From: Roseomonas marmotae
GTDB lineage: Bacteria; Pseudomonadota; Alphaproteobacteria; Acetobacterales; Acetobacteraceae
DNA: 64,000 nucleotides
Assembly (NCBI RefSeq): GCF_017654485.1
Contig: NZ_CP061091.1
Location: 2,672,501-2,736,500, forward strand
Reading direction: 5' to 3'
Below, one piece after another: positions 55,252-64,000 of the stretch. A program made the translations under genes and the position numbers. The notes below the pieces were generated by a model that worked only from the letters and a program-made list of their open reading frames with translations, did no database searches and had not been told where the DNA came from. Each line of letters opens with the position of its first letter. Position 1 is the first letter of the stretch.

Positions 55252-56343
55252 ATGGAAATCGGCGTTTTCATCCCAATCGGCAATAACGGCTGGCTGATCT
55301 CCACCAACGCCCCGCAATACAAGCCGAGCTTCGAGCTGAACAAGTATGTGGCGCAGAAGGCCGAGCATTACGGGCTCGATCTCCTGCTCTCCATGATCAA
55401 GCTGCGGGGCTTCGGCGGCAAGACGGAGTTCTGGGACCATAACCTGGAATCCTTCACCCTGATGGCAGGGCTGGCGGCCGTGACGGAGCGCATCAAGCTC
55501 TTCGCCACCGCGCCTTCGCTCGTGCTGCCGCCGGCCATCATGGCCCGCATGGCCGTGACCATCGATTCCATCGCCCCCGGACGCTTCGGCGTGAACCTGA
55601 TCACGGGATGGCAGCGGCCGGAATATTCCCAGATGGGCCTCTGGCCCGGCGATGAGCATTTCAGGCGCCGCTACGAGCATCTTTCCGAATATGCGGAGAT
55701 CCTGCGGCAGCTCTGGTCCACGGGGCAGTCCGACTTCAAGGGCGAGTTCTTCCAGATGGACGACTGCCGCCTCAGCCCGCTGCCGCGGCAGGGCATCCGG
55801 ATGGTCTGCGCCGGGCAGAGCCAGGCCGGGCTGGAATTCATGGCGAAATACGCCGACTACAATTTCTGCATCGGCCAGGGGATGAACACGCCCAAGGCCG
55901 TGACCGCCATGACGGAGCGGGTGCTCCAGGCGGCGGCGAAGACCGGGCGCGATGTCGCCTCCCTCGCCCTCTTCATGATCATCGCCGATGAAACGGACGA
56001 GGCCGCGATGGCGAAGTGGGAGCACTACAAGGCCGGAGCCGACCACGAGGCCATCGCCTGGATGGCGCAGCAGACCTCCGCCGACACGCGCTCGGGCAAT
56101 GATACCAATGTGCGGCAATATGCCCTGCCGGAAGGCGCCATCAACCTGAATATCGGCCGGCTGATCGGCTCCTATGCCGCCGTCGCGCGCATGCTGGACG
56201 AATTGGCGGAGGTGCCGGGGCTGGGTGGCGTGATGCTGACCTTCGATGACTTCCGCGCGGGCATCGATGCCTTCGGCGAGCGCATCCAGCCGCTGATGCG
56301 CTCCCGCCAGCATCTGCGCCAGCCGGCGGAAGCCATAGCCTGA
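55252..56343 (+). CDS. rutA: Pyrimidine monooxygenase RutA
   Basis: This 363-residue flavin-dependent (luciferase-fold) enzyme opens the uracil ring between N3 and C4 in the Rut pathway. From memory it matches E. coli RutA nearly throughout: [56 protein letters not shown] and [13 protein letters not shown]. Ligand residues appear intact. The start follows AGGAG. No rutB, rutC, rutD, rutE, rutF or rutG is next to it; the neighbours are dnaE2 and, convergently, thiE. Confidence 0.95.
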   Translation: MEIGVFIPIGNNGWLISTNAPQYKPSFELNKYVAQKAEHYGLDLLLSMIKLRGFGGKTEFWDHNLESFTLMAGLAAVTERIKLFATAPSLVLPPAIMARMAVTIDSIAPGRFGVNLITGWQRPEYSQMGLWPGDEHFRRRYEHLSEYAEILRQLWSTGQSDFKGEFFQMDDCRLSPLPRQGIRMVCAGQSQAGLEFMAKYADYNFCIGQGMNTPKAVTAMTERVLQAAAKTGRDVASLALFMIIADETDEAAMAKWEHYKAGADHEAIAWMAQQTSADTRSGNDTNVRQYALPEGAINLNIGRLIGSYAAVARMLDELAEVPGLGGVMLTFDDFRAGIDAFGERIQPLMRSRQHLRQPAEAIA

Positions 56344-56365
56344 GGCCGGAGCGGCCCCGCCGCCC

Positions 56366-56977
56366 TCAGCGGGCGGCGGTGTCGAGGGCGGCGATCCAGT
56401 CCCGCGCCCGCTGCTCCGGCGCGGCATGGCCGGTGACGTCGGAGACGACGGCCACGCTATCCGCGCCGGCCTGGATGCAGCCCAGCGCGCGGTCCAGCGT
56501 GATGCCGCCGATGGCCACCAGCGGAAGGGCGCCGATGCGCCGCTTCCACTCGGCGATCCGCTCCAGCCCCTGGGGCGCCCAGGGCATGATCTTCAGCGTC
56601 GTGGGATAGACGGGGCCGAGCGCCACGTAATCGGGCCCGGCGGCCAGCGCGGTCTCCAGTTCCTCATGGGAATGGGTGCTGATGCCCAGGCGCAGCCCGG
56701 CGGCGCGGATGGCCGGCAGGTCGGCCTCCGCCAGATCCTCCTGCCCGAGATGCAGGGCGTCGAGGCGCAGATCGATGGCGATGCGCCAGTAGTCGTTCAG
56801 CACCAGCAGCGCGCCATGGGCCCGGCAGATCGCCGCCGCCTCCGCCGCCTGCCGGCGGATCTCGGCTTCCGGCAGGTCCTTCAGGCGCAGCTGGATGAGC
56901 TTCGCGCCCGGCACGAGGCGCCGCACCCAGCCCAGGTCGGGCACCACCGGGTAGAAGCGGGAGGGCAGCGGCATCAC
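56366..56977 (-). CDS. thiE: Thiamine phosphate synthase
   Basis: The 203-residue TIM-barrel enzyme joins the hydroxymethylpyrimidine and thiazole phosphates to make thiamine monophosphate. Seen are [33 protein letters not shown] and [11 protein letters not shown], the ThiE pattern, though the usual LGxxTxTHS stretch reads [10 protein letters not shown]. It is coupled to thiG by a four-base overlap and is the last gene of the thiOSGE operon. It is convergent with rutA. Confidence 0.94.
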   Translation of the reverse strand: MMPLPSRFYPVVPDLGWVRRLVPGAKLIQLRLKDLPEAEIRRQAAEAAAICRAHGALLVLNDYWRIAIDLRLDALHLGQEDLAEADLPAIRAAGLRLGISTHSHEELETALAAGPDYVALGPVYPTTLKIMPWAPQGLERIAEWKRRIGALPLVAIGGITLDRALGCIQAGADSVAVVSDVTGHAAPEQRARDWIAALDTAAR

Positions 56978-57756
56978 GAGAAGACCGCCATGCCCATAAC
57001 GGGCGTGGAGGGTGCCGCCATGTCGCGCGCCTCCATCGGGTCGGCCTCATGGGCCAGCCGCCCGGCCTCCACCGCGCGGGCCATAGCACGGGCCATGGCG
57101 ATGGGGTCGCCCGCCCTGGCGACCGCCGTGTTCAGCAGCACGCCGTCATAGCCCAGTTCCATGGCAGCCGCCGCGTGGGAGGGCAGCCCGATGCCCGCAT
57201 CGACGATCAGCGGCACATCCGGGAAATGCGCGCGCATGGAGCGCAGGGCATAGGGATTGTTGAGCCCCCGCCCGGAACCGATGGGCGCGCCCCAGGGCAT
57301 CAGCACCTCGCAGCCCGCGTCCAGCAGCCGGCCGGCGACGACCAGATCCTCGGTCGTGTAGGGAAAGACCTGGAAGCCGTCGGCGGAGAGGATGCGCGCC
57401 GCCTCCACCAGCCCGAAGACATCGGGTTGCAACGTATCGGCATTGCCGATCACCTCCAGCTTGATCCAGGAAGTGCCGAAGACCTCGCGCGCCATCTGCG
57501 CCGTCAGCACAGCCTCCTTCACGGAATGGCAGCCCGCCGTATTCGGCAGCACCCGCAGCCCGAGGCCGCGCACCAGGTCCCAGAAGCGCTGCCCGGCCCC
57601 GCCGCCTGCCTCGTCCTGCCCGCCCTCCCGCCGCAGGGAGACGGTGACGACGGCGGCTTCGGAAGCGCGGATCGCCTCGGCCATGATGGCGGGGGACGGA
57701 TAGAGCGCCGTGCCCAGCAGCAGGCGGGAGGAGAGTTCGACCCCATAGACGCGCAT
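56974..57756 (-). CDS. thiG: Thiazole synthase
   Basis: The 260-residue TIM-barrel enzyme forms the thiazole ring from deoxyxylulose phosphate, dehydroglycine and ThiS thiocarboxylate. It has the Schiff-base lysine in [48 protein letters not shown] and [11 protein letters not shown]. The start [19 protein letters not shown] was chosen; the open frame extends through thiS and is rejected. It lies four bases after thiS. Confidence 0.96.
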   Translation of the reverse strand: MRVYGVELSSRLLLGTALYPSPAIMAEAIRASEAAVVTVSLRREGGQDEAGGGAGQRFWDLVRGLGLRVLPNTAGCHSVKEAVLTAQMAREVFGTSWIKLEVIGNADTLQPDVFGLVEAARILSADGFQVFPYTTEDLVVAGRLLDAGCEVLMPWGAPIGSGRGLNNPYALRSMRAHFPDVPLIVDAGIGLPSHAAAAMELGYDGVLLNTAVARAGDPIAMARAMARAVEAGRLAHEADPMEARDMAAPSTPVMGMAVFS

Positions 57757-57760
57757 CGGC

Positions 57761-57958
57761 TCAGCCCCCCTGCATCGGCGCGAGGATCTCGACCCTGTCG
57801 CCATCCCGCAACCGGCAGGCGGCGCGGTGGGAGGCGGGGACGAATTCACCGCCATGGGCCGTGGCGACGCGGGCGCCGGAATAGCCCAGTTCCTCCAGAA
57901 TCCCGGCCAGATCGGTGGAGGTCACGGTCCTGGCCTTGCCATTGACGATGATGGTCAT
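57761..57958 (-). CDS. thiS: Sulphur carrier protein ThiS
   Basis: The 65-residue beta-grasp protein ends in Gly-Gly (APMQGG), whose carboxylate is converted to thiocarboxylate to donate sulphur to Thi[11 protein letters not shown] at the N-terminus and [15 protein letters not shown] at the C-terminus are typical. It overlaps thiO by four bases. No thiF or other adenylylating partner is in the window. Confidence 0.95.
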   Translation of the reverse strand: MTIIVNGKARTVTSTDLAGILEELGYSGARVATAHGGEFVPASHRAACRLRDGDRVEILAPMQGG

Positions 57959-58965
57959 GCTGCCTCTTCGGTGCTGGGGGTGTTCTCGCCAAGGATGGTG
58001 GCAGCCGCGCGTTGCGCGAGGCTGGGCGAGAGCAGGAAGCCGTGGCGATACATGCCGTTGATATGCAGCACGCGGCCTTGCCGCCGGAGCGCGGGCATGT
58101 TGTCGGGGAAGGCCGGGCGGATATTGCTGCCCATTTCCAGAATCTCGGCCTCCGCGAAACCGGGATGCAGGGCATAGGCGGCGTTCAGCAGCTCCATGGC
58201 CGAGCGGGCTGTGACGGCACGCCGGTCCGCGCTTTCGATCATGGTGGCGCCGACCATGAAGCGCCCGTCACCGCGCGGCACGATGTAGAGGGGGATGCGC
58301 GGATGCAGCAGTCGCACGGGGCGATGCAGCGTCACGCCAGGGCAGCGCAGCACCAGCATCTCTCCCCGCACGCCGCGCAGGTCCGGCAGCACGGGCGCCG
58401 CCGCATGGCCGCGGCAGTCGATGACATGGTCGAAGCCCTCGTGATCCCGCTCCGTTGCCTCGGCCACGCGGAAGGCGACGCCGCGCTGCCGCAGCTTGTC
58501 TGCCAGCGTGGCCAGCGCGGCGCGGGGGTCCAGATGCGCTTCTTCCGGGAAGAAGAGGCCCTGGCCGAAGCGCCCCGCCAGATCGGGCTCCAGCGCCGCG
58601 ATCTGTCCGGCGTCGCAGGGCCGGTGGCCGGTGGTGCGCCGGGAGAAGCGGTTCAGCTCGCCCAGGTCGCGCGGGGCGGCCAGCACCAGGCTGCCCTGCC
58701 GGCTGGTGCCAGGGGCATGGGCCGCCCACCAGTCGATGGCAGCGATGCCTGGCGCGATCAATGCCGGTGACGCATCGGCGGCCTCGCACCAGGGGGCCAG
58801 CATGCCGCCGGCGAAGTGGGACGCCCGCGTGGCGGGGTCCGCGCGGTCGATGAGCGTGACCGCCGCGCCGCGCCCGGCCAGAACGGTCGCCGTCACCAGC
58901 CCCGCCACGCCGGCACCGACCACGAGAACCTCCGGCGGCCTGCCGGCCCTGCTTTCCGCACCCAA
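57955..58965 (-). CDS. thiO: Glycine oxidase ThiO
   Basis: The 336-residue FAD enzyme oxidises glycine to iminoacetate for the thiazole ring. It has EVLVVGAGVAGLVTATVLAGRG at the N-terminus, HFAGGMLAPWCEA, and PRGDGRFMVGATMIESADRR and HINGMYRHGFLLSPSLA near the C-terminus. The start is a TTG with GGGAGGG seven bases upstream; no better ATG exists without losing the dinucleotide motif. It is the first gene behind the TPP riboswitch. Confidence 0.93.
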   Translation of the reverse strand: MGAESRAGRPPEVLVVGAGVAGLVTATVLAGRGAAVTLIDRADPATRASHFAGGMLAPWCEAADASPALIAPGIAAIDWWAAHAPGTSRQGSLVLAAPRDLGELNRFSRRTTGHRPCDAGQIAALEPDLAGRFGQGLFFPEEAHLDPRAALATLADKLRQRGVAFRVAEATERDHEGFDHVIDCRGHAAAPVLPDLRGVRGEMLVLRCPGVTLHRPVRLLHPRIPLYIVPRGDGRFMVGATMIESADRRAVTARSAMELLNAAYALHPGFAEAEILEMGSNIRPAFPDNMPALRRQGRVLHINGMYRHGFLLSPSLAQRAAATILGENTPSTEEAA

Positions 58966-59041
58966 GACGAAGCCCTCCCGGTGGGGGCATGCGGCGGCAG
59001 GATGACCTGGGGCGGCAGCCTGGGGAGGCTGCTGTTTTCCA

Positions 59042-59123
59042 TCCCTCCGCCGGCATGACCCGGATCAGGTTCAATGGGTTCGGCAGAGCCGTCTCAGCCC
59101 GCGTCAGGCGGGCACCCCAGGAA
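59042..59123 (-). promoter_or_regulatory. TPP riboswitch (THI element)
   Basis: On the minus strand the aptamer reads GGGGTGCC ... GCTGAGA ... ACCC, then TTGAACCTGATCCGGGTCA and ATGCCGGCGGAGGGA, matching the conserved thi-box core. It lies about 75 bases upstream of the thiO start and should repress the operon when thiamine pyrophosphate is abundant. The expression platform probably hides the ribosome site. Confidence 0.95.
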
Positions 59124-59191
59124 CAACAGGGACAGGTTAGCCAGAGGTGGCGGAGGTGCCAAGGCTTCAGTGGCGGGAACCAGCCAGGGTA

Positions 59192-59929
59192 CTAGGCCTG
59201 CGCCGTCGGTCGGATGACGATCTCGCTGACATCGACATCATCCGGCTGCTCGATAGCGAAGGCAATGCTGCGCGCGACCGCCTCGGGCGGCAGCCCCATC
59301 TGCTCCATCGCCTCGTCCATCCGGGCCCTGATGCGCGGGTCCGTCATGGAATCCGTGAAGCGCGTCCGCACCATACCCGGCGAGATCATGGTGACGCGCA
59401 GCGTCTCGCCGGCCTCCTGGCGCAGTCCTTCGCTGAAGGTGCGGGCAGCGTTCTTGGTGGCGGCATAGACCGATTGCATCGGCACGATCTTCAGCCCGGC
59501 GGTGGAGAGGACATGGACGAAATGCCCGCTCTGCTGCGCGCGGAAGAGCGGCAGCGCGGCCGCCACGCCATGAAGCACGCCACGGAAGTTCACCGCGATC
59601 ATCTCCTCCCAATCCTCGACACGCAGGTCGTCCACCGGCGAGATCGGCCCGGCCCCGGCATTGCTGATCATCACATCCGGCCGGCCGAACTGCTGCCGCG
59701 CGGCCGCGACCAGCGCGGCCAGATCATCCCGCCGCCGGACATCGGTGGGCAGGCTGATGGCTACGCCGCCCGCCTGCCGGATGCTGGCCTCCAGCGCCTC
59801 CAGCGGCCCGGCCCGCCGCGCGCCCAGGACCAGCTTCGCGCCACGTTCCGCCAGAAGCATGGCCGTGGCGGCGCCGATGCCGCTGCTGGCGCCAGTGATG
59901 GCGATGACCTTGCCCGTGATACCCGTCAT
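59192..59929 (-). CDS. Short-chain dehydrogenase/reductase (classical, NADP-type)
   Basis: This 245-residue enzyme has the TGASSGIG cofactor motif, NAGAG, the catalytic Ser in HVLSTAG and the YAATK active-site motif. Arg residues after strand beta 2 (GARRAG) suggest NADP. The tail ISPGMVRTRFTDS is typical. It is divergent from the XRE regulator gene (114 bases), which probably controls it. The substrate is unknown. Confidence 0.93.
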   Translation of the reverse strand: MTGITGKVIAITGASSGIGAATAMLLAERGAKLVLGARRAGPLEALEASIRQAGGVAISLPTDVRRRDDLAALVAAARQQFGRPDVMISNAGAGPISPVDDLRVEDWEEMIAVNFRGVLHGVAAALPLFRAQQSGHFVHVLSTAGLKIVPMQSVYAATKNAARTFSEGLRQEAGETLRVTMISPGMVRTRFTDSMTDPRIRARMDEAMEQMGLPPEAVARSIAFAIEQPDDVDVSEIVIRPTAQA

Positions 59930-59982
59930 GTCCTGCCTCCTGTGATCGATTGCCGGCCGGAGCCGCTTGCGGCAGGATCGGG

Positions 59983-60031
59983 AGAACTCATCCTATTTCC
60001 AGAAGAGTTCTTATCCCATTACCAGCGGTAA
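59983..60031. promoter_or_regulatory. Inverted repeats between the SDR and XRE genes
   Basis: AGAACTC (59983-59989) pairs with GAGTTCT (60005-60011), and TTACC-AGC-GGTAA lies at 60019-60031, within 15 bases of the regulator start. Either could be the regulator's operator. Confidence 0.5.
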
Positions 60032-60043
60032 CAGGCTGAGGTC

Positions 60044-60844
60044 ATGAACAAGCTTGCCCGCATCGAGGCCCGCCGGGCCGTGGCGGACTTCATCCGCGAT
60101 CGCCGCGCCTGCCTGGCACCGGAGGATGTCGGCCTGCAGCGCGGGGCCCGGCGCCGCACGCCGGGCCTGCGGCGCGACGAGGTGGCGCAGCTCGCCGGGG
60201 TCGGGATCACCTGGTACACCTGGTTCGAGCAGGGGCGCGACATCCAGGTCTCGGCCGATTTCCTGGAGCGCCTGAGCCGGGCCTTCCGCCTCAACGCCAC
60301 CGAGCGCAGCCATCTCTTCACCCTGGCGCAGCAGCGGCCACCACCGCACCGGCCACCGCAGGAGACCCGCCTGCCCGATGCCGTGCGGCGCATCCTCGCC
60401 AGCCTGCACATGCCAGCCTGTGTCATGACCCGGCGCTGGGACGTGGTCGCCTGGAATGCGCCGGCCATTGAGATCCTGGGTGATTTCGCAGCCCTGCCGG
60501 AGGATGAGCGGAATATCCTCCACCTCATCTTCACCTCGTCCGGATTTCAGCAGCGCATGGCGAGCTGGGAGGAGGACGCACGGGGGACACTGGAGAAATT
60601 CCGCCTGGACTTCGCCCGCGCCGACGGCGACCCCGGCTTCGCTGCGCTGGTGGCGGAACTGGCTGCCCGCAGCGCCGATTTCGCGAAATGGTGGCCGCGC
60701 CAGGAGGTCCGGCCGGTCGGCGATGGCATGAAGCGCCTGCGCCATCCCCGGCACGGCGTGCTTGAGTTCCAGCATGCCACCTTCTCGGTCGAAGGTGGCT
60801 CTGAACTCAGGATGGTCGTCTATACCGCGGCCGGGGATGCCTGA
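60044..60844 (+). CDS. XRE-family regulator with MmyB-like C-terminal domain
   Basis: The 266-residue regulator has an N-terminal helix-turn-helix: RRTPGLRRDEVAQLAGVG and ITWYTWFEQGRDIQVS. A C-terminal MmyB-like ligand domain with VMTRRWDVVAWNAPAIEIL and HPRHGVLEFQHATFSVEG follows. Such regulators commonly control an adjacent divergent SDR, as here. The start has no strong ribosome site, but the N-terminus is family-like. Confidence 0.93.
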   Translation: MNKLARIEARRAVADFIRDRRACLAPEDVGLQRGARRRTPGLRRDEVAQLAGVGITWYTWFEQGRDIQVSADFLERLSRAFRLNATERSHLFTLAQQRPPPHRPPQETRLPDAVRRILASLHMPACVMTRRWDVVAWNAPAIEILGDFAALPEDERNILHLIFTSSGFQQRMASWEEDARGTLEKFRLDFARADGDPGFAALVAELAARSADFAKWWPRQEVRPVGDGMKRLRHPRHGVLEFQHATFSVEGGSELRMVVYTAAGDA

Positions 60845-60850
60845 CGGAGG

Positions 60851-61039
60851 TCAGGGCGCCTTGTGCGCCGGCTTGTCCGCCTGCTCCGGCAGCTCGCCCG
60901 ACTTCACCTCGGCCGAGCGCCGGATGCCTTCGCGGGAGCCGCGCTCCGCATCGACCTCTCCCGGCTTGCCCGTCCCCTCCTGGCGCGCATGCGCCTTGTG
61001 ATCCGCGCCTTGGGACTTGTTCCGCGTATTTTCCGGCAT
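60851..61039 (-). CDS. Small charged protein of unknown function (62 residues)
   Basis: This ATG is preceded by AGAGGAGG, the strongest ribosome site in the area. The product, starting MPENTRNKSQGADHKAH and ending LPEQADKPAHKAP, is rich in Lys, Glu, Arg and Gly, has no hydrophobic stretch and is probably disordered. Such proteins resemble stress-induced hydrophilic proteins, but no family was recognised. It is convergent with the XRE gene. Longer frames (to 61088 or 61369) lack ribosome sites. Confidence 0.6.
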   Translation of the reverse strand: MPENTRNKSQGADHKAHARQEGTGKPGEVDAERGSREGIRRSAEVKSGELPEQADKPAHKAP

Positions 61040-61125
61040 TTCCTGGCCTCCTCTGATGGTAGGGCCTTTCGGCGACCCCGTTGTCCATGCCAGGAACGCG
61101 CCGGGAAGCCTCAGGTTCCGCCGCT

Positions 61126-62415
61126 TCAGGCCCCTGCCCGCCCCCTGCGCAGCAGCACGATGACCTGGATCACCGCCATCACCGCCAATTGCCCGGCGAT
61201 GAAGAGGAAGGGCACCTGGTAGCCGCCGGTCCAGGTGACCAGCACGGAGAAGATGGAGGGGCCGGAGATATAGCCGAGGAAGGTGACGACGGTGCTGCTG
61301 GAGGTGACCTCGCTGATCCGGCCGGGGGGCGAGAGGCGCGCGACCTCGGCCAGGTAGATGCCGTTCCAACTGGCGGCGAAGAAGCCGGTGGCCACCGCCA
61401 CCGCCACCGCTAGCAGGATCGGCGGCTGCACCGGCAGGGCGCTGAAGGCCAGCACCATGCCGGCGGCGATGAAGGCCTGGGCCGTCAGGTTATGCGTGGG
61501 CCTGCCCGTGCGGTCCGCCAGCCAGCCCAGGAAGATGCGGGCGAAGACACCCGCGAGTTGCATGCCGGCATAGACCAGCCCCGCCAGGTGCAGCGGCATC
61601 TGCCGCTCCGTCACGAGATAGGTGACGGAGAAGGAGAAGAGCGAGCCCTGCACGATGGCGAAGGAAAAGGCCAGCACCGTGACGGTCAGCAGCACCGGGT
61701 TGGCCTTCAGCATCACATAGGGCTGGATGACCGTCCGCCAGTTGAACAGGGCGGCGAGGCTGATGTCGCGGCCGGGCTCGCGCTCCGTATCCAGCCGGGC
61801 GCGGGCGGGGGCGATGATGGCAGTAGCGGCCAGCCCGACCGCGACCGGCACCAGCAGCCCCGCCGCCCAGCCCCATTGCGCGGCGACGGGCGCCACTAGC
61901 AGTCCGGCCAGCGCGCCGCCCGCCGGGGCGCCCGCCTGCTTGATAGAGAAGATCAGCGTGCGGTGCCCCGGCGGGGCGCTGGCGGCCAGGATGCGGCTGC
62001 CGGCCGGGGGCGAGGGTCCGTATCCCACGCCCATCAGCAGCGCGCCCAGCAGCAGCAGCGGCCACCAGCCGGAGGCCGCGACAACCAGCCCCGCCACCGC
62101 CGTCAGCGCACCGATCTGGAGCATCCGCACCGGTCCCAGCCGCGCCAGCAGCGGCCCGCCGAAGAGCAGGAAGAGCACCGTGCCCAGCGAATTGAGGGAG
62201 GAGAGGTTGCCGATCCGCTCCGGCGCCAGCCCGGCACCCGCCGTCAGCAGCGGCGCGATGACCGGCAGGCTCTGGCTGAGGAAGGAGGCCACTGTCTGCA
62301 TCCCCAGCGTGGTGCCGAGGGCGATGATCCAGAGCGGAACCCCTCCCTTGGCACCATCTGCTCCGGGCGTGGCGCGCGTCTGCTCTCCGGCGGGCTGGGG
62401 CATTCCTGCTGGCAT
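61126..62415 (-). CDS. MFS transporter
   Basis: The 429-residue membrane protein has about twelve hydrophobic helices. The first cytoplasmic-loop motif reads FLLFGGPLLARLGPVRM, and the second half has the corresponding IFLGWLADRTGRPTHN. A long loop around ALARLDTEREPGRD separates the two halves. The substrate is unknown. The start is uncertain: 62415 and 62403 are both possible, and a GTG at 62451 is the frame limit. It stands alone between the small protein gene and the oxidoreductase. Confidence 0.85.
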   Translation of the reverse strand: MPAGMPQPAGEQTRATPGADGAKGGVPLWIIALGTTLGMQTVASFLSQSLPVIAPLLTAGAGLAPERIGNLSSLNSLGTVLFLLFGGPLLARLGPVRMLQIGALTAVAGLVVAASGWWPLLLLGALLMGVGYGPSPPAGSRILAASAPPGHRTLIFSIKQAGAPAGGALAGLLVAPVAAQWGWAAGLLVPVAVGLAATAIIAPARARLDTEREPGRDISLAALFNWRTVIQPYVMLKANPVLLTVTVLAFSFAIVQGSLFSFSVTYLVTERQMPLHLAGLVYAGMQLAGVFARIFLGWLADRTGRPTHNLTAQAFIAAGMVLAFSALPVQPPILLAVAVAVATGFFAASWNGIYLAEVARLSPPGRISEVTSSSTVVTFLGYISGPSIFSVLVTWTGGYQVPFLFIAGQLAVMAVIQVIVLLRRGRAGA

Positions 62416-62539
62416 CCTCTGCGAAGGCGCCGCCCCTTGGCGTGGGGCCACGGCGGATGCGCGGCCAGCATGGCTCCGGAACGGCTAGGCGAGCAGGATG
62501 CTTACGACGCCCCGCCGCATCCGTCGACCACACGCGCCT

Positions 62540-63907
62540 TCATGGATGCGGCGCCGGCCGCAGGTCGCCCAGCACGGTCGGGATCAGTTCCGATACGGTG
62601 GGATGGATCGGCACCGCCCAGCGCAGCACCGGATAGGGCGTGCCGGCATGCATGGCATCCAGGATGCCGTGGATCGCCTCGTCCCCCTCCACCCCCAGGA
62701 TGGCGGCGCCGAGGATGTGCAGTGTCTCGGCATCGGCCACCACCTTCATGACGCCCTGCGTCTCGCCACGCTCCACCGCGCGGCCGACGCGCGCCATCGG
62801 CCGGCTGGAGACCAGCAGGGGCCGGCCGGTGGCGCGGGCCTGCGCCTCGGTCATGCCCACCCGGCCCAGAGGCGGGTCGATATAAAGCGCATAGGCGGGG
62901 ATGCGGTCGCTGACGCGCCGCGCCTCGCCATCCAGCAGATTGGCGGCGACGATCTCGAAGTCGTTGTAGGCGGTGTGGGTGAAGGCGCCGCGCCCGTTGC
63001 AGTCGCCCAGCGCCCAGATGCCCGGCACGCTGCTGGCCAGCCCGTCATCCACCACCACAAAGCCGCGCGCATCCAGCGCGACCCCGGCGGCCTCCAGCCC
63101 GAGATCATCGGTATTCGGCCGCCGCCCCGTGGCCACCAGCACATGGGAGGCCGCGATCTCCGCCCCGCCCACCCGCACCAGCGCGCCGGAGCCGCGCGGG
63201 GTGAAGCTGACATCCTCGGCACCGGTATGGATGGTGATGCCGTCCGCCTCCAGGATCTCGCGGATCATCGCGGAGATATCAGGGTCCTCGCGGGGGACCA
63301 GGGCGGTGCCACGCTCGATCACCGTCACCTCGGCGCCGAAGCGGCGGTGCATCTGCGCGTATTCCAGCCCGATATAGCTGCCGCCGATCACCACCAGATG
63401 CTCCGGCACCACCTCCAGCCGCAGGATGCCTGAACTGTCCAGCGGCGTGATCCGGTCCAGGCCCGGCATCTCCGGCATGGTGGGGCGGGCACCGACATTC
63501 AGGAAGAGGCGCGGGGCGGTCAGCCGCTCCTCCCCCACGCGGATCACCTGCGGGGCCTCGAAGCAGGCATGGCCGCGCAACAGGGTCAGCCGCTCCATCC
63601 CGCCCAGCCATGTCTCCAGGTTGCCGCGGGCATTGAGGGTGACGGTCTCGGCCCGCGCCTGGACCGCCGGCATGTCGATGGCGACCGGCCCGGCCGAGAC
63701 GCCCCAGCGGGCGGCGTTGCGCGCCACATGCGCGGCGCGGGCACTGGCCACCAGCGCCTTGGTCGGCATGCAGCCGGTATTGACGCAGGTGCCGCCGAGG
63801 AACTTGCGTTCCACCAGGGCGACGTTCATGCCGGCGGCGGTCAGCCGCCCGGCGAGCGAGGGCCCCGCCTGCCCGGCCCCGATGATGATGGCGTCGAACT
63901 CTTTCAT
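62540..63907 (-). CDS. FAD-dependent pyridine nucleotide-disulphide oxidoreductase (MerA/RclA-like)
   Basis: The 455-residue flavoenzyme has an FAD motif IIIGAGQAGPSLAGRL, the redox-active disulphide GGTCVNTGCMPTKAL, the NAD(P) motif VVIGGSYIGLEYAQMH, and the C-terminal dimer motif IHPTVSELIPT with the catalytic His-Glu pair. It lacks the N-terminal metal-binding domain and the C-terminal Cys pair of mercuric reductase. It may therefore be an RclA-type enzyme or another disulphide or quinone reductase. The sequence stays intact to the start at 63907; the last 93 bases of the window hold no gene. Confidence 0.92.
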   Translation of the reverse strand: MKEFDAIIIGAGQAGPSLAGRLTAAGMNVALVERKFLGGTCVNTGCMPTKALVASARAAHVARNAARWGVSAGPVAIDMPAVQARAETVTLNARGNLETWLGGMERLTLLRGHACFEAPQVIRVGEERLTAPRLFLNVGARPTMPEMPGLDRITPLDSSGILRLEVVPEHLVVIGGSYIGLEYAQMHRRFGAEVTVIERGTALVPREDPDISAMIREILEADGITIHTGAEDVSFTPRGSGALVRVGGAEIAASHVLVATGRRPNTDDLGLEAAGVALDARGFVVVDDGLASSVPGIWALGDCNGRGAFTHTAYNDFEIVAANLLDGEARRVSDRIPAYALYIDPPLGRVGMTEAQARATGRPLLVSSRPMARVGRAVERGETQGVMKVVADAETLHILGAAILGVEGDEAIHGILDAMHAGTPYPVLRWAVPIHPTVSELIPTVLGDLRPAPHP

Positions 63908-64000
63908 GCGCCCTCCGCTGGACAGGCGGCATGGAACCGCTGTCGCGCCGTCGGTGGTTCTGGCCAGCGGGCAGCATGCGCCAGCTGGAGCAGCTTTGGC

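Overview
The window is GC-rich, densely packed chromosomal DNA from an alphaproteobacterium. It most resembles an Acetobacteraceae member of the Roseomonas type; this is inferred from gene content, not from a marker search. Supporting signs are alphaproteobacterial SOS boxes (GAAC-N7-GAAC) at recA and imuA, an ImuA-ImuB-DnaE2 mutasome, orphan Bug-type binding proteins, a D-tartrate dehydratase like the Bradyrhizobium enzyme, and a thiOSGE order behind a TPP riboswitch. No phage, insertion sequence, integrase or CRISPR array was seen.

Layout: 1-5400 is a low-oxygen module: the cydA end, cydB, cydX, a four-cysteine FNR regulator, a hemerythrin-like protein and hemN sharing an FNR box, and an OmpW-like porin with an FNR-like site. 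5840-10014 is a glycine betaine/proline ABC importer (proV, proW and two tandem proX paralogues). 10080-15733 is a catabolic cluster: maleamate amidohydrolase-like, Asp/Glu racemase-like, Bug protein, flavin monooxygenase, GntR regulator and SDR, with two copies of a GntR-like operator. 15746-23451 holds a lipoprotein co-translated with an ExeA-like membrane ATPase, a P1 peptidase overlapping alaS, and rarA.

23479-30902 carries a second flavin monooxygenase, crcB, a PaiB-like protein, a secreted protein, a tiny AbrB-like protein, an RluA-family pseudouridine synthase and an AsmA-like protein. 30962-36267 holds recA with its SOS box, a soluble hybrid kinase, two small unknown genes, speE and speD, and tRNA-Ser(GGA). 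36365-45812 is a dipeptide-type ABC importer with an AstE/AspA deacylase, a class II aldolase, D-tartrate dehydratase and a LysR regulator. 45817-49050 is a Bug protein plus two acyl-CoA dehydrogenases.

49765-55193 is the SOS-controlled imuA-imuB-dnaE2 operon, followed by an isolated rutA. 56366-59123 is the thiamine operon (thiO, thiS, thiG, thiE) with its riboswitch. The end holds a divergent SDR/XRE regulator pair, a 62-residue charged protein, an MFS transporter and a MerA/RclA-type flavin oxidoreductase.

The most coherent regulatory circuits are FNR (cyd neighbourhood, hemN, hemerythrin-like gene, ompW-like gene) and LexA (recA with the mutasome). The least explained objects are the ExeA-like ATPase/lipoprotein pair, the cysteine-less racemase-family enzyme, and several small orphan genes. 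I did not find a clearly new multi-gene system.
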